DNA of 64,000 nt from Podospora pseudoanserina (taxonomy: Eukaryota > Ascomycota > Sordariomycetes > Sordariales > Podosporaceae). A model generated the notes under the pieces. It did no database searches. It worked only from the letters and a program-made list of their open reading frames with translations, and was not told where the DNA came from. The stretch covers positions 1,069,001-1,133,000 of the forward strand of contig NC_085922.1 in the NCBI RefSeq assembly GCF_035222485.1. Reading direction: 5' to 3'. Below, piece after piece: positions 22,636-34,476 of this stretch; position 1 is the first letter of the stretch, and every line of letters begins with the position of its first letter. The position numbers and the translations under genes were made by a program.

Positions 22636-23308
22636 ATGAAAATGCGCCTCCTCGCCCTCCTGGCCTCAGCAAGCCTAACAACCGCCCTCGTTCCCCCCCC
22701 GCCATCCATAACCCCGAACCCATGGCTGGTATCAACCTCCCCCGCGAAGCCCTCCCTCTCATAACCTCCGCCCCAAACCCCCTTTCCCCCCTCTCACCCC
22801 GTCAAGACCGCCCCGAGTCCCCCTCCCCCTGCTTCACAGAAGTAGTCACAACCACAACCTCCTGCGTCGCGATCGGCGAGTGCACCTCGGGCCCACACAC
22901 CAGTCTGGTCTGCCACGCAGACTACATCTGCCGGTCCGACTCCCAAGGCAACCCCTCCTGCATGTACCGGGAGTCCTCCCTCGGCGTAGCAGGCACAATC
23001 ATCGCCATTTGCTTCGCCGCCGCGCTCGTGATCTCCGTCTTCAGCATCTGTTTCCTCTGCTGCAGGGAGAGGAGGGAGCAGACTCGTCTCGAAAAGGCGG
23101 CCGAGGCGCAGAAGTTGTTGAAGGAGTCAAAAGTTGCGAGTAAGAGGCCGAATGGGAGGAATGTAACCGGGGGAGTGACGGGTGTTGGGACGGAGGGGAG
23201 TGGGTATGGGAGTGGGAATAATGGGGGTGATGTGGGACAGCAGACGGGTTATGCTGGCGCACAGGGGGGCAGGGGAACCCGTTTGCTGATTCTGGGGAGG
23301 GGCCTTGA
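22636..23308 (+). CDS. Single-pass membrane protein with signal peptide and Cys-containing ectodomain; two frame breaks at C/G runs
   Basis: Unrecognised type I membrane protein. ATG 22636 starts a classic signal peptide (KMRLLALLASASLTTALV). Downstream, in the next frame, lies a Pro/Ser-rich stretch, a short ectodomain with Cys pairs (CFTEVVTTTTSCVAIGECTSG... and LVCHADYICRSD), one transmembrane helix (VAGTIIAICFAAALVISVF then SICFLCC) and a basic, charged cytoplasmic tail (CRERREQTRLEKAAEAQKLL). The signal peptide and the rest are joined if the run of eight C at 22693-22700 had nine. A second switch, at the run of six G at 23264-23269, would end the protein at TGA 23306-23308 with the natural-looking tail QGNPFADSGEGP; without it the frame runs to about 23522 through low-complexity sequence. 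Topology resembles small cell-wall sensor proteins, but no family is claimed. Confidence 0.65.
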
Positions 23309-24180
23309 GGTGAGAGTAGAGAGAGAGAGGGGGGAGGAAGGAGAGAGAGATAGGGGGGGGTGTGATGTGGAGTGGAAAGGTGTTGACGTGTTGGCTTTTT
23401 GTGTGCTGCGTTGGACGGCCGCTGGAAGGGAAGTATACCAGAGACGGGAAGAACAAAAACAGTTAGATAAACAAGACACAGGAGATGTGGGCATTAGCTG
23501 CTTCATTAAAGCCGGAGTATAACAGGAAGGGAAATATATTTTTCATTGGGCATATTCTCTCATGTTGTCACCTTGTTTAAGCTGTCCTTCTGCAATGCCC
23601 TTTCATGTGACTTCATCTGTTCGATACTGTCTGTTTCATGGCGTGAAGCTCACCGACATATCCCACTGTTTAAGCCTTCCAGTCCACAGGGCTTTAAACT
23701 CAATCACTCAATGAGTCATAGTCGAGCATAAAGGTCAGTAGATGAGCCATGAATAGAGCCTCTGTGAGCCACTTGATTTTTACATCCTCCAATATCCGCA
23801 ATACTTAGCTACTTTACACTAAACCCGACAACTTGGCTTGATTCCACGCCCTCCGACCATCTCCTTAACCATCTATTTTCTCAAATGCTTCGCCCTTCTG
23901 AGAAAATTACCACAAGATTATCGACGCATCTCAACACCAAGACAAACCCAACGCAAAACACCCAGTAAGCTAATAAATATGCTTCATTGCCGGGCTTGGT
24001 CGCAAAGACATCGTGGACCTTGGTGATTCCCCAAGAACATAAAGGCAAGGTGATGTATGACTCGGTTAATAGTTGGTGTCTTCGTTATTCGCTATGAACA
24101 GGTTAAAACACCCGCGCCCTCTTCCTTGGCATAATAAGTACTTTCTTCAAAGTATCAACAAGTCAGAGTGGGAAGCAGTG
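23309..24180. other. Intergenic, 3' flanks of two convergent genes
   Basis: About 0.87 kb. 23320-23360 is purine-rich (GAGAGAG). No coding feature. Confidence 0.5.
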
Positions 24181-27100
24181 TTACCCAAGCCCACCGCCAC
24201 TGGTTGGACTGCCCGGATGATACCCAACCGTCCTGAGAACCCCCTGCGGTCTTGCCCGATCATTATTCAGGAAGTACTGGATCGACTTGTTCCCATTCTC
24301 TTCGCGAAGCTCAAAGATGCCACCTCCATTCACCTCGTTGCCTTCAGTCTCGCAGATCATGAGCAGTTCGTCGAAATTTACCGGGGGTCCGTTGATGTGC
24401 AGTCGGTCAACCTGGGCTTTGATGTCCGCCAGTGGGATGAATCCCGTTCGCCCCTCGGCCGCTTGAGTGTCGTGCTCACCTAGGTCCTCGCATGCCTTGC
24501 GCATCATCTTGCGGAGAGTTAGGTGGCGTGGCTCAGTAGGCCGCTCGAGAACACCTGGTATGCCAAAGCTGGCTCCTGGAGGGGGACCCCATGAGGAACC
24601 TACTGGGCTAGGCACGCCAAAGCCAGGAGGAGGTCCTGGGGGAAAAGGATGCGACTGAGGTGGCATGCCGAATGGTTGCGGTCCCCAAGGGTTTGGATGA
24701 CTGGGGAACATGGGGTCCATTCCAAAAGCACCAAATCCTCCAGGTCGTGGCAATGATGATGCGGTTGGGAATCTCACCGGACGACCAGCAAAGTCGATCG
24801 GGTCATCTCCGTCATCTAGTAGGGCACTGCTTCCCAAGTGCGTGTCCGGATCATTCCTCGAAAAGTCCCTAGAAGGGGAAGAGCTTGACGGTCGTTGGCC
24901 ATGGACAACACTGGCTGGGCGTCCTATTGGTGTCGGCTTTGAGATGGGTTGCGGTCCGCCACTCTCATGACTGCCAGAACCTTGGCGGGAATGCGTGGTA
25001 CCGCCATTGCTTTGCATACCTGCCGGCCCCATCAGATGAGCCATTGGAGAGACAGGCGAGTCCAACGGTCCGGGAAAGCCAGGCGGGTGATGCTGGTGTA
25101 GTGGAAATCCTCGGTTAGGACCAGGACCGCTTAGTCCAGGAGGCATTGATACAATCCCAGGAGGAGGTCTAAAGGCATTCATGGGTGAAAATGGTGGATC
25201 ACGATGCATTGGACTACCAAATCCAGGTGGCGGCATCTGGCCCAAGCCAGGAGGAAACGGCATACTGCCGCCGCCGCCCATGGGCATACCAAACGGACTC
25301 GGATGCATCGGTACTGGCTTGCTGGGCTGCGCGCTCAAAGGTGACGCAGCGTGTTGTGATGCTTGCCCGCCGAATAGGTTTGGACCTGTGAGTCCCGACT
25401 TACTTGGTGGGCCAATGGGGCCTGGACTAGCCTGTATCGGCGTCAGGGGATGAGGTGATTGACTATGGCTCGGAGCGACCCCGGGTGGAAAACCAACACC
25501 TGATGTCTGGATGCCTGAGCTTTCCTGCTGAGAGGGCTGACGAGGACGAACTGGTGTAGGGGCCATCGGCAAGGCTGGTGTAGCTACCGTGATTAGTGGA
25601 GACGCAAACGAGGCTGACGACTGTGCCAGAGCTGGAATAGCTGTCGCAGACTGCTGGGCTGGACGTTTGGGAAGCGTAACAGAAGGGGCCGTTGCAGCAG
25701 CAGCAGTCGCCGCAATAGCTGCAGCTTTTTGAGCTGCCCTCTCTTCCTTTTTGCGCTTCTCCTTGGTCTCCTTGGCCTGTTCTCTAGATTCACGCTCTGC
25801 TTTGGCCTTGGCCTCCTTCTCACGCTTATCACGCTCTTGCTGTTCTCGTCTTTCACGAGCTTCTCGCTCTTTCTGCTCCTTTTCCCTGAGCCGAGCCTCT
25901 TCGCGCGCCTTTTTCTCGCGTTCCTTAGCTTCACGAGCTTTGCGTTCATTTTCTTCCCGCTCGTGAATCTTGCGTTGTCGCTCAGCCTCCTTGCGTAGCC
26001 GTTCCTCCTCTTCAGCCTTCTTTTGAGCCTCTCTTCGCTTCCGCTTCTCCTCTGCTCTCTGCTTCGCCTCGGCCTGCTTGCGTTCTTCTTCCTCTTTACG
26101 CGCGGCTTCTTCGGCAGCCTTTTCGGCCTCCTTGCGAGCTTTCTCCTCAGCTAGAGCTTCCTTCTTCCGGGCCGCTCTATCTTTGCGTCGCTGGGCCTCC
26201 TTGGCCTTCTTGGCTTTGCGTTGGGCATCTTGTTGGTTCTCAGCCTCAATCTCCTCCAGAAGCTTGGCTTGACGCTCTTTGGCAACCTTCTCCCGATAGG
26301 CTGTGAGTACTCGCTGCTCAAACATGCGAGCAGCAAATATTTGGAACATCCGACGGCCCTCTTCCATGCGCTGCTCATCAGTCATGGGATCCTGTCCACC
26401 CATATTAGAATTCTGCACTCGAATGGGCCAGGAAAATCACAATTGTTGCCATACCTCTTCCTCTTCTTGGCTGTCGTACTCCTCCTCGTCTTCTTCATAG
26501 TCCTCATCCTCTTCATAGTCCTCCTCCTCGTCATCAGGATCGGGCGGGGGGTGGCTGTGGCTGTAGCGGTCGCCATTCGTGTGCTCGTAGTCTTGCTCAC
26601 CAGGATGCAGCACCCGCTCTTGAGTGGCCATGCGCCGCTCGGCAAGCTGTTCCATCATCTCAATGAATTTTCTACCGTCATTTTTGAGCAAGTCGTCGGC
26701 CACAGTCAGGATGCCGCCTATAGAAGAGGAGCCATAAGCGTTATTGCCAGTCCCTGCATAGGGATAAGTCTGTAAAAAGGAGGGAAGTATGGGAAGTCTG
26801 TCCCTACCCTGCACTGTCAGGCTATTTCCGAAATTGAAGAAGTCGGAAGCGTATTCGGTTCGGTGCAGTTCGGATGGGTCGTGCTCATCGTCACTGTATT
26901 CCTCGTCGTCTTCTTCCTCATCCTCCAACTCTTCTTCGCTGTACTCCTCCTCCCCCTCTTCCCCTTCATAGTCGACTTCCTCGCCCTCGCCTTCTTCATC
27001 CTCGTCCGCATCGTCGTCAACGTGCTCCAAAATTCGACCGTGAGATGGTTGATGGGTGTATCTCGGCCCGCTTGGAAGGCCGTGTGGTAGATTAGGTGGG

Positions 27101-27990
27101 ATAGACGAAAAACTAATCGAGTGGTGGCGACTAAGTAGTGAGGAATTACTGGTCGTATGAGGATGATTCGCATAGTGCTCCAGTTCTTCATAATAGGCGT
27201 CATAGAGCCCTTCCAATTCTTCCTCAATCGCCGTCCTTTTCCTCCCGCAAACCGAGCAACTGCAAGTTTGCTTCTGCTGCTCCTTCATCTTCTTGAGAAC
27301 CGCATCTTTTTCGACCTTGACTAGGTTCTTGCGCTGCACCTCGTCTAGTCCAAGCCAGAATTCCTTGATTCGCTCCCGCTCCTCTTGAGAGCTGGTGTTC
27401 CAAATCTTCTCCTTCGACATCCCTCGGCCGTTGATATGTGACGTTGGTGGGGGACGGTGATCAACGTGGTTGCCATTCACCGACCCGTCAGCACTCGCCC
27501 CTGCAACATTATTGTTTTTCTTCTTCTTTTTTTTCGCCTTCTTCGATTTCGCAGGCTGCCCGTTAGGAGTCCCGTTTGGAGGTTGTTGGTTTTGGTCTCG
27601 AGAGTCTTGACCGGCATCCGCTTCCTCTTCGTCCTCGTCTTCATGCTGTTCGACATCGGCCGAGGGTTGGCCTTGAGGTGGCTGTGGACCACTGCGAGTC
27701 CCATTTGAAGGCTGACCATTCTGTGCTTGCTGCTGTTGCTCAGCAGCGGCCTTGGCCGCAGCCTTTTCGCGCCTTTTCTGCTTCTTCCTGTTCACCGCTG
27801 GTGGAGCAGGTGGCGCCGGGGAGGCACATGTTGGAGAAGGTTGGGAAGATTCTACGGGCGTGCTGCCTTTAGGTACTGTGATGAACTTGGAACCATCCTT
27901 GTTGGTGTACTTGGCTGTCCCCTTCGCCGAGGGCGACTGAGAAGCTGCACTAGCAGCAACTGGCGGGGCCGGGTTCCGATTGCCCTTCAT
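24181..27990 (-). CDS. nst1: Stress response protein NST1
   Basis: A large low-complexity cytoplasmic protein of 1,248 residues; in yeast Nst1 affects salt tolerance and is linked to P-bodies and mRNA processing. Exons: 27990..26455 and 26391..24181. The 63-bp intron uses GTATGG, a CTAAT branch and GACAG, joining an acidic stretch (QEEEE) to [19 protein letters not shown]; an alternative CAG acceptor 21 bases earlier would add seven residues. Exon 1 has Ala/Pro/Gln-rich leader, KKAKKKKKK, the block [20 protein letters not shown] plus EFWLGLD (family core), a [17 protein letters not shown] cysteine motif and long Asp/Glu runs. Exon 2 opens with [20 protein letters not shown] and a coiled coil of about 200 Lys/Glu/Arg-rich residues, then a Pro/Gly/Met-rich region and a C-terminal [20 protein letters not shown] segment. 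ATG is the first in frame after stops. Confidence 0.93.
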
Positions 27991-30576
27991 CGTCACCTAG
28001 TTCAATGCAACCTGAAGTAGATAAGTGACGAGGACATGTAGTGAGATGGTCCCTTCGTGGAGTCGGCGAGTCGGATATGGCACGTGTCTGAAAGAGAAAA
28101 GCCGTCGTAGAACTAAGTGATTTGCTAGGTAAGCATAGGCAATGTCGAGGGGGCACAAGGTTCGGATTGTGTCAAAGTTCAAACGGTCGTTGCTCGAGGA
28201 GCTCTTCTGTCCTATTAGGTTGATTGCGGGCAAGGGCAGTGTGATTCGATGGGGTGGAAAGAGCAAAACTGTAGTAGCGACCCAAAGAGCGACTTCGTTC
28301 GATTGTCGGTTGGGGAAATCAAAAGGGAGTCATGACTAGGCTCGGGGGCCGTCGCGGGCAGGGCAGGGTTGATGAGGGTTAATTGACGGAGGGGTCGACC
28401 ACTCACTCTCACTTCAGGGTCCTCCACTGGCAGACGCTTGGGGTGTTGAGAGCTGCTAGATGAGAGCGCGAAAAAGGTGGCGGACGGAAGAGGGCGCGGG
28501 ATGGTAAAGACGCGACTCCGGGGTTCAGCGCGGGACAGGATGCAGGCCGAGAGATGTCGTGCGCTTCGGAGGTGATCAAGTTGTTCGGATGTTCAAGGTG
28601 CTCCTAGATTGCTTAGATTTGTGGTCCCGGCCCTGGAACTCCTCCAGTGCGGGCGCGCTGCCCAGAGCTCCCCGCTCCTATTGGCCCACCTGCTACACGT
28701 GACCTCAGCCTTGCTGTGTCGCTCCTGCCCTGTCTTCAATTTGCGACTTTAGCTTTCCCGCTCCTCCCTTCAGCCGCGAAGAGAACACGACAAAGTTTTC
28801 ATAGTACGGCTCATATTCTCCGCTCAATGGTTGTATGCCGATACAATCCTTCATACGGTAGTTTTGGCAGGCACTCCCGTGACCTAGTGCCATCAACCAT
28901 CAACTAAACCTGTTTCCATTGGAGACTTGGGGCATATGAAATGTTGGGAGATCTCCCATCCCATCTGCCACAACATGACACGCTAGCTCGAATCTGTACC
29001 TATGTTCCTTTGCTGGTAAATACGATGAACCAAGAAATTCGTGAACTCCAAGACGAGATGAACATCCATGATATGGATGCGATATGCCAACAATAATAGC
29101 TGGAGGTCTCCAGCTTATTACCTTATTTGGTGCCTCTGAAAGGGCGCTCAGGGGCTAGACTGTGAGCAATGCCGTCATCGCCACGTTAGGGCAGGTTGCT
29201 ATAAGTGAGTGGGGGGAGTCGCGTGTATTGTGATAACCTCTAGTCATTCCTACGGCCGAGCATCATCAGCATGCCCATCACTTGATAACACTTACTCCGT
29301 TCATACTCTCCACCCATCGCAGCTTCCTGTTGACCAGCAATGCTTCGAAACAAAAATAGGCACTCGATTCGAGAGCAAATGTCGACCATTAAACGATTTC
29401 CATGTGGCTTTCTCCCGGGCCAGCGGTACCGGTGGAAGCTAGATCTCTTGGCCTTCAAATGCAAGCGATGCCGCATCCGCACCGACTGCGATTGTTCACG
29501 ACCACAAATCTTTGCTGACCTACCCCTTTCGAGTGCCAACCGACCTGTTTCAAACACACCCTTGGCGGCTTCCTCTGCTCCACAGCTTCTTAGCACAAGA
29601 ACCATATCATGGTGTAACAGACACCGAAGAGCTAATCTGTCTTGGCGCCGTGACCATGATACATTGTCTTCTCTCCATAATCACAACCTCGTTTACATAG
29701 GTAGTCAAGAATAGCTGATCCGGTCCAATGGAACACTCCAGCTCCGTCAGCCGCTCCGTTCAAGGTGCCATGATTCGCGTGGGAGGCCGTATCGGGTGCG
29801 TATTGAGCATTGATGTCGTCGGGTACGAAGTTGTGAAGGTGCACAGCCTCAGGGTCGCCCGCCTGCCCCCCCAGAGTTCAGCGCCGGTCGCCAACGGCTC
29901 AGTAGCCTATCAAAGCCATGGTGTGAGCATCCCGCGGCCATTACGGCCCACTCGTCACTCGCGTTTCCCACGCACGGAGGAAGTTTGCTTTGGCCAAGTT
30001 GGGCTGTTGTGTGTGGTCTGTTTGGGTGTGCTGAGGTGTCTAGTCAGTCACCTAGTCTGAACAGATGTTTGATCCAGGTAGACTAGGTATTGTTGCTCGG
30101 TGCGTTCGGATGATGGTTTGCCAGTGACGACAGGAGTGACAGTTAAAATCGAACGGTGCTGTCGGGCTTGCTGGGCCCAGCAACTGGGGGAAAGTGGGGC
30201 ATGGCACATCGTATCGCGCCCCAGGGCCGGCCGGGACGAGACGCTGCCAGTGGGAAGCTCCAGAGGCTAAACAAGGGGTCTGTTGGCGTGTTGGTGTTAT
30301 GTAATCAGGCCTCAAGCCGCTATCAACCCATTGTTTCCCCTCGAAATTTCCTGGGCCACCGCTTACTGCTGGCCATGCATCCATACTGTGCCGGCTTCCT
30401 TTGAAAGGCGAGCGGTCAGCCAGAGCAGTGTGCTTCTCTTATTTCTCTCCAGTTTTCGTCCATCCGTGGCCAATTCAACCCCCTTCCCGAACCCATTGCG
30501 CACAACGAACGAGGCCCCAGAGCGAGACGACGCTCCTCCGATTTCCCCTTCCTCCTATCCCACACATCTGCCAACC
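27991..30576. other. Long divergent intergenic region, no supported gene
   Basis: About 2.6 kb between NST1 (minus) and RHO2 (plus). Open frames such as 29340..29714 have a Cys/Arg-rich composition but no family motif or splice support. The last 200 bases are pyrimidine-rich and likely the RHO2 leader. Confidence 0.5.
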
Positions 30577-31774
30577 ATGGCCGCCATGCAAGAATCCGGA
30601 CAGCACCAGACTGCCATCCGAAGGTACGTCCAGATCCACTCCATCCACCTTTTGCGATTCTGCCGGAGCCAGCACCGCGATCCCCTCAACCCCCCAATTG
30701 AGACCTTGCTGACTCGACCCGTTGTTCAGGAAGCTCGTTATCATCGGAGACGGTGCTTGCGGTAAAACCAGTTTGCTGAGCGTATTCACCCTCGGCTTCT
30801 TCCCCACAGTAAGCCCTCCTGGACTGACCCACGCTTCGTCGGTGTGTTGTTGATGCTAACATGGGTAAACACAGCACTATGTAAGTCCTAGTCGCCGAAT
30901 TACCAATTCTACGAATCACCTACAAACTCCATGCCAATGTTTCCCACCGATGTGGTCCTCCGGCCTTGCCTACTTCAACGACGCTAACCAACGTTACCAC
31001 CCCCATAGATTCCAACCGTTTTCGAAAACTACGTGACCGACTGCAAAGTAGACGGCAAGAACGTACAACTCGCCCTCTGGGATACCGCCGGCCAGGAAGA
31101 CTACGAGCGGTTACGGCCGCTAGCATACTCCAAAGCACACGTCATCCTGATAGGCTTTTCCATCGACACGCCAGATTCACTCGATAATGTTAAACACAAG
31201 GTGGGTTCCGCCGAATCCTCCCCCTCCCCATGCTTCTTCTCGCATGGGCCCCCTCCCTCTTTCGGCCAACCCCCATGCTGCAAGACTCCGGGCTGCATCT
31301 AACGTCACCGTCATGGTGTTACGCTTGTACCACGCCGCAATCTCTTCTACTCCCCATATTCGTCAATTGGCGTGGAAGAAGTCGGGATCTGCTGGGTGTT
31401 GTGCCTTGGTTTAGGAGGGAGCAAGCAAGCGCAAAGGAGAAAGGAGGAAGCATTTTTGCTGACCGAGATAATGTGTAATACAGTGGGTGACAGAAGCACA
31501 AGAGAGATGTCCCGAGGTGCCGATCATCCTGGTAGGACTGAAGAAGGATCTCCGCGACGACCCAGTCGCCATTGAAGAGATGCGGAAGAAATCTCAGAGA
31601 TTTATCACGCCGACCGAGGGCGAGCATGCCGCGAAAGAAATCGGCGCGCGCAAGTACCTCGAGTGCTCGAGTTTGACGGGCGAGGGCGTCGATGATGTGT
31701 TTGAGGCGGCCACGAGAGCGTCGCTGCTCATGTTTGAGAAGAGCGAGGGGGGCGGCTGCTGTGTCATTTTATGA
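30577..31774 (+). CDS. rho2: Rho-type small GTPase, Rho2 group
   Basis: A membrane-anchored Rho GTPase of 204 residues; Rho2 in fission yeast and moulds acts on cell-wall synthesis and polarity. Five exons: 30577..30623, 30730..30808, 30875..30880, 31009..31200, 31484..31774; introns 106, 66, 128 and 283 bp, with GTACGT, GTAAGC, GTAAGT and GTGGGT donors and good CTAAC/CTGAC branches. P loop GDGACGKT (residues 22-29), switch I with effector Thr47 in IPTVFENY, switch [16 protein letters not shown], NKxD-like [14 protein letters not shown], and the C-terminal CAAX box CVIL, whose final Leu predicts geranylgeranylation. The sequence [10 protein letters not shown] and [23 protein letters not shown]-type end fit Rho2 better than Rho1, Rho3 or Cdc42. 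Exon 3 is only six bases (His43-Tyr44), right before switch I. Confidence 0.95.
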
Positions 31775-32898
31775 GCAACCAACGCATCCGACATGTCGTG
31801 CTTCTCACGGGACAAGACCGATTTACGCCAGGAGGAGGACGGGATGGCATAGGTTTCTTTTGCAAGCCCCAGGTCGCGTTGGAAGTCGCATGAAGTAGTA
31901 AGGCAGTTCAGGTCTGAGCAGCTTCGCTTCATGTTCATCATCACCATCACTCCACCAACACACCACACTACACCACATACCACCCCAGACGACATCACTG
32001 CCACCGCTTGGCCGGAACGAATAACATTCTTACTCAATCATCCCTCACAAACCGCCCTAAATCCGGCACAACAGTCCATACACACACGACATTTGACGTG
32101 TGAAAACGACGGGAGGGAAGGGGAACCAAAAAGGCCAGCGAGTTTCTGTATTAATAACGGTTTTATAGAAGTTACTTTCGGTTTTGCTTTCTCTCTCTCT
32201 GGTTATATCTTTCTCACTACTCTCAGTCGGAGGCTTTTTTCTCTCTCAAGTATCGATCTAGGGAATGGGGGAACAAGCGGGGAGGTGTTTTGTTTTCATT
32301 GTCTGTATTTTGTCATGTTTTTTTATTAGTGTTCATCAAAGGGAAATGGGAGGGGCAGGTAGTGAAATTGGGTTTGGGCTGGGTTCTCTTTTCTCTTTTT
32401 CTGTTGTTTTGTTGCATGGAAAGCGAAACTGGGAATTTAATTATTTTGAACTGTGTTTTTGAGGTTTTTCTATCTTGAACTGCCGATGTCTCTGTTTCCT
32501 ATCATATCTCCATTTCTTCTCTATGAGCAGGGTAATATGGGAACATGTAAAAAGCGTGGTGTTGTAGGTGCGGCAGGGGGCGGTTGTGACTTATCGAATA
32601 TTTTCTGTATTCAATTCGAAAAAAAAAAACAGATTGTGGACTCATCAGTCATGACCCAGTGAGATTTGTGAAGTGTGGTTGAGCTTGTTTATTTGCTGCT
32701 CTGAGCGCGATTTCCAAGTTTTTTTTTTAAAAAAAAAATGCCGAAAGCGTTTTCTTTTGTAGTGATGATACATGATATTTTATACAACTTCTCTTTCCAC
32801 ACATCCCAAAATATATCAGGGTATATACACCCACCCACTCACTCACCCGCCCAATTCCCATCTCTCAACATCTTCCAAATCTAGGCCGAATCTACTAC
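31775..32898. other. Intergenic between convergent genes
   Basis: About 1.1 kb, T-rich, with the likely 3' ends of RHO2 and mL40. T runs at 32720-32728 are followed by an A run. No coding feature. Confidence 0.5.
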
Positions 32899-33507
32899 TC
32901 AATCCCTCTTCCACTCATGATCCCACGGCACCCTCGCCGGCGTCTCCGTCTGCGCCCTAGCATACTCAATCGGCACCCCCTTGAGCCCATAAACGCCCTT
33001 CTTCTCCATCGCCATCCTAAACAGATACCCCTCCTCCCTCGTCCCTGGCCCGCTCGTCAGCCTCAGCTCCTCGCAGGCGCGGTTCATGGACTGGTACTGC
33101 CTCATCCAGTTCCTCTCGCGGGCCTCGCGCTGCTGGCGACGAAAGAGGAGCCAGGCGCGGTGGATGGTCCAGTGGCGGAGGTAGCGGTTGCGGGCCATGC
33201 GTAGGGGGGCGGGGATGCGTTGAGGGGAGAGGATGGCGAAGTGGCGGAGGAGGTTGATCATGCGGGGGTCGCGGACTACTTCTCCTTTCTTCTTGGAGCG
33301 GCGGGTTGGTTGGTTTTTGTTGGCTGAGGAGGAGCCCTTGCCTGGTTTGGAGCCAGGGCCGAGTTTGGCGATGGAGGATTTGGAGAGGGCGAGGCTTGGG
33401 GGGGTGGTGGTTAGGGGGCGGCATTGTTGGGTGGGGAGGGGGAGTGGGCGGGTGAAGAGGCGGGTTGTGAGGGCCCTGAGGGAGGGGAGGAAGGTCTTGG
33501 TTGACAT
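32899..33507 (-). CDS. mrpl28: Mitochondrial large ribosomal subunit protein mL40 (MRPL28 family)
   Basis: A 202-residue, intron-free mitochondrial ribosomal protein. The N-terminus (MSTKTFLPSLRALTTRLFTR) is a mitochondrial presequence: many Arg, Ser, Thr, no acids. The family core follows: RDPRMINLLRHFAIL, RYLRHWTIHRAWLLFRRQ, then CEELRLTSGPGTREEGYLFR and EKKGVYGLKGVPIEYARAQT, ending ETPARVPWDHEWKRD. The RYLRHWTIHRAW block and the WDHEW tail are characteristic. The frame stays open upstream to 33747 but that part has no presequence features and the chosen ATG gives the normal length. Very GC-rich in the first half. Confidence 0.93.
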   Translation of the reverse strand: MSTKTFLPSLRALTTRLFTRPLPLPTQQCRPLTTTPPSLALSKSSIAKLGPGSKPGKGSSSANKNQPTRRSKKKGEVVRDPRMINLLRHFAILSPQRIPAPLRMARNRYLRHWTIHRAWLLFRRQQREARERNWMRQYQSMNRACEELRLTSGPGTREEGYLFRMAMEKKGVYGLKGVPIEYARAQTETPARVPWDHEWKRD

Positions 33508-34476
33508 GGTGATTGCTGTTAAAAGGGGATGAATTTGCGGGTCGAGTTTTCGGGTTGGAGGGGGGGATCGTTTCGCAAGGACGGATTTCTTGGGGCGGCC
33601 GTTGGTGGGGATGGCGACGCCTTTGCGGTTCGGGGGAGGGGTTGAGGTTTTTGGGATATATCTCGAAAGGAATTGCTCGGAACTAGGTTGCAGTGGGCTT
33701 GTTCGATCGTGGGGGCGGTCGGTAGGTTCCTGATCTGCCGGTCTCACAGTGGGAAGATCGCGAGTCTTGAGAGGTGCGAGTTTGGGTCGCTTTCCAGGAG
33801 GGTTGTCGTCCGAGGGGTCGGTGGTATCGAGTGGCCTCTTTTTCTTGGTGTTGTCCCCGGTGTAAAGTTTCCTTATCTTCGTGGACCCGACGACGACTGG
33901 TGTTTATCGCGGACGAGGGGACTCGATTGACCACTGCGGGGGCTCCGAGTCGCAAGGTGTTCGTGGTGCTCGCGGTAAAAATGATGAAAAGTTGAGTGCT
34001 CCTGTGGGTCCCCGCACAACAGCTGCCTCTCGAGCGGTGATTGGCTGCTGGATTGCCGGCCGCCTAGAAATCTGGTTTGGCAGGCACCCTGCCCACAAAT
34101 AATTGCGACACCAAATACAAACCGCCTTTTCACACACGCCTTTCTCTCCCAAAAAAGTATTTAAAAGTCTAAAAAAAGTGCTAGAAGGATATAGTACCTC
34201 GGGCCTACTCCTGTTCAAAATTTTGGAAGCTTTTAGCTAAACTACAGTTTAGATATGGCTGGTGAGGATTGGTGGTTCCTGTATAAGTGACCGCGATTTG
34301 GGTGGTTTGGTGTCTTGATTAACTTGTGGGCAGGGTGGCAGGGACCCATTCCCGTTCCTTATCGTTATCACTTACACCCTCTTCACTTCCACCTCCGCTC
34401 ACAGTGATTCAGTCAAGGGTGATGTTTTCTGGCCTGCAATACAACAACACATGCGTGCTGACTGATGAGACGCTGT
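33508..34476. other. Intergenic, upstream of mL40
   Basis: About 1 kb. GC-rich and purine-rich near the gene, then more balanced; short open frames on both strands lack coding marks. Confidence 0.45.

Noticed and set aside
33508-33747. In-frame upstream extension of mL40
   Set aside because: Pro/Arg-rich without presequence features; the ATG at 33507 gives a normal mitochondrial leader and length.
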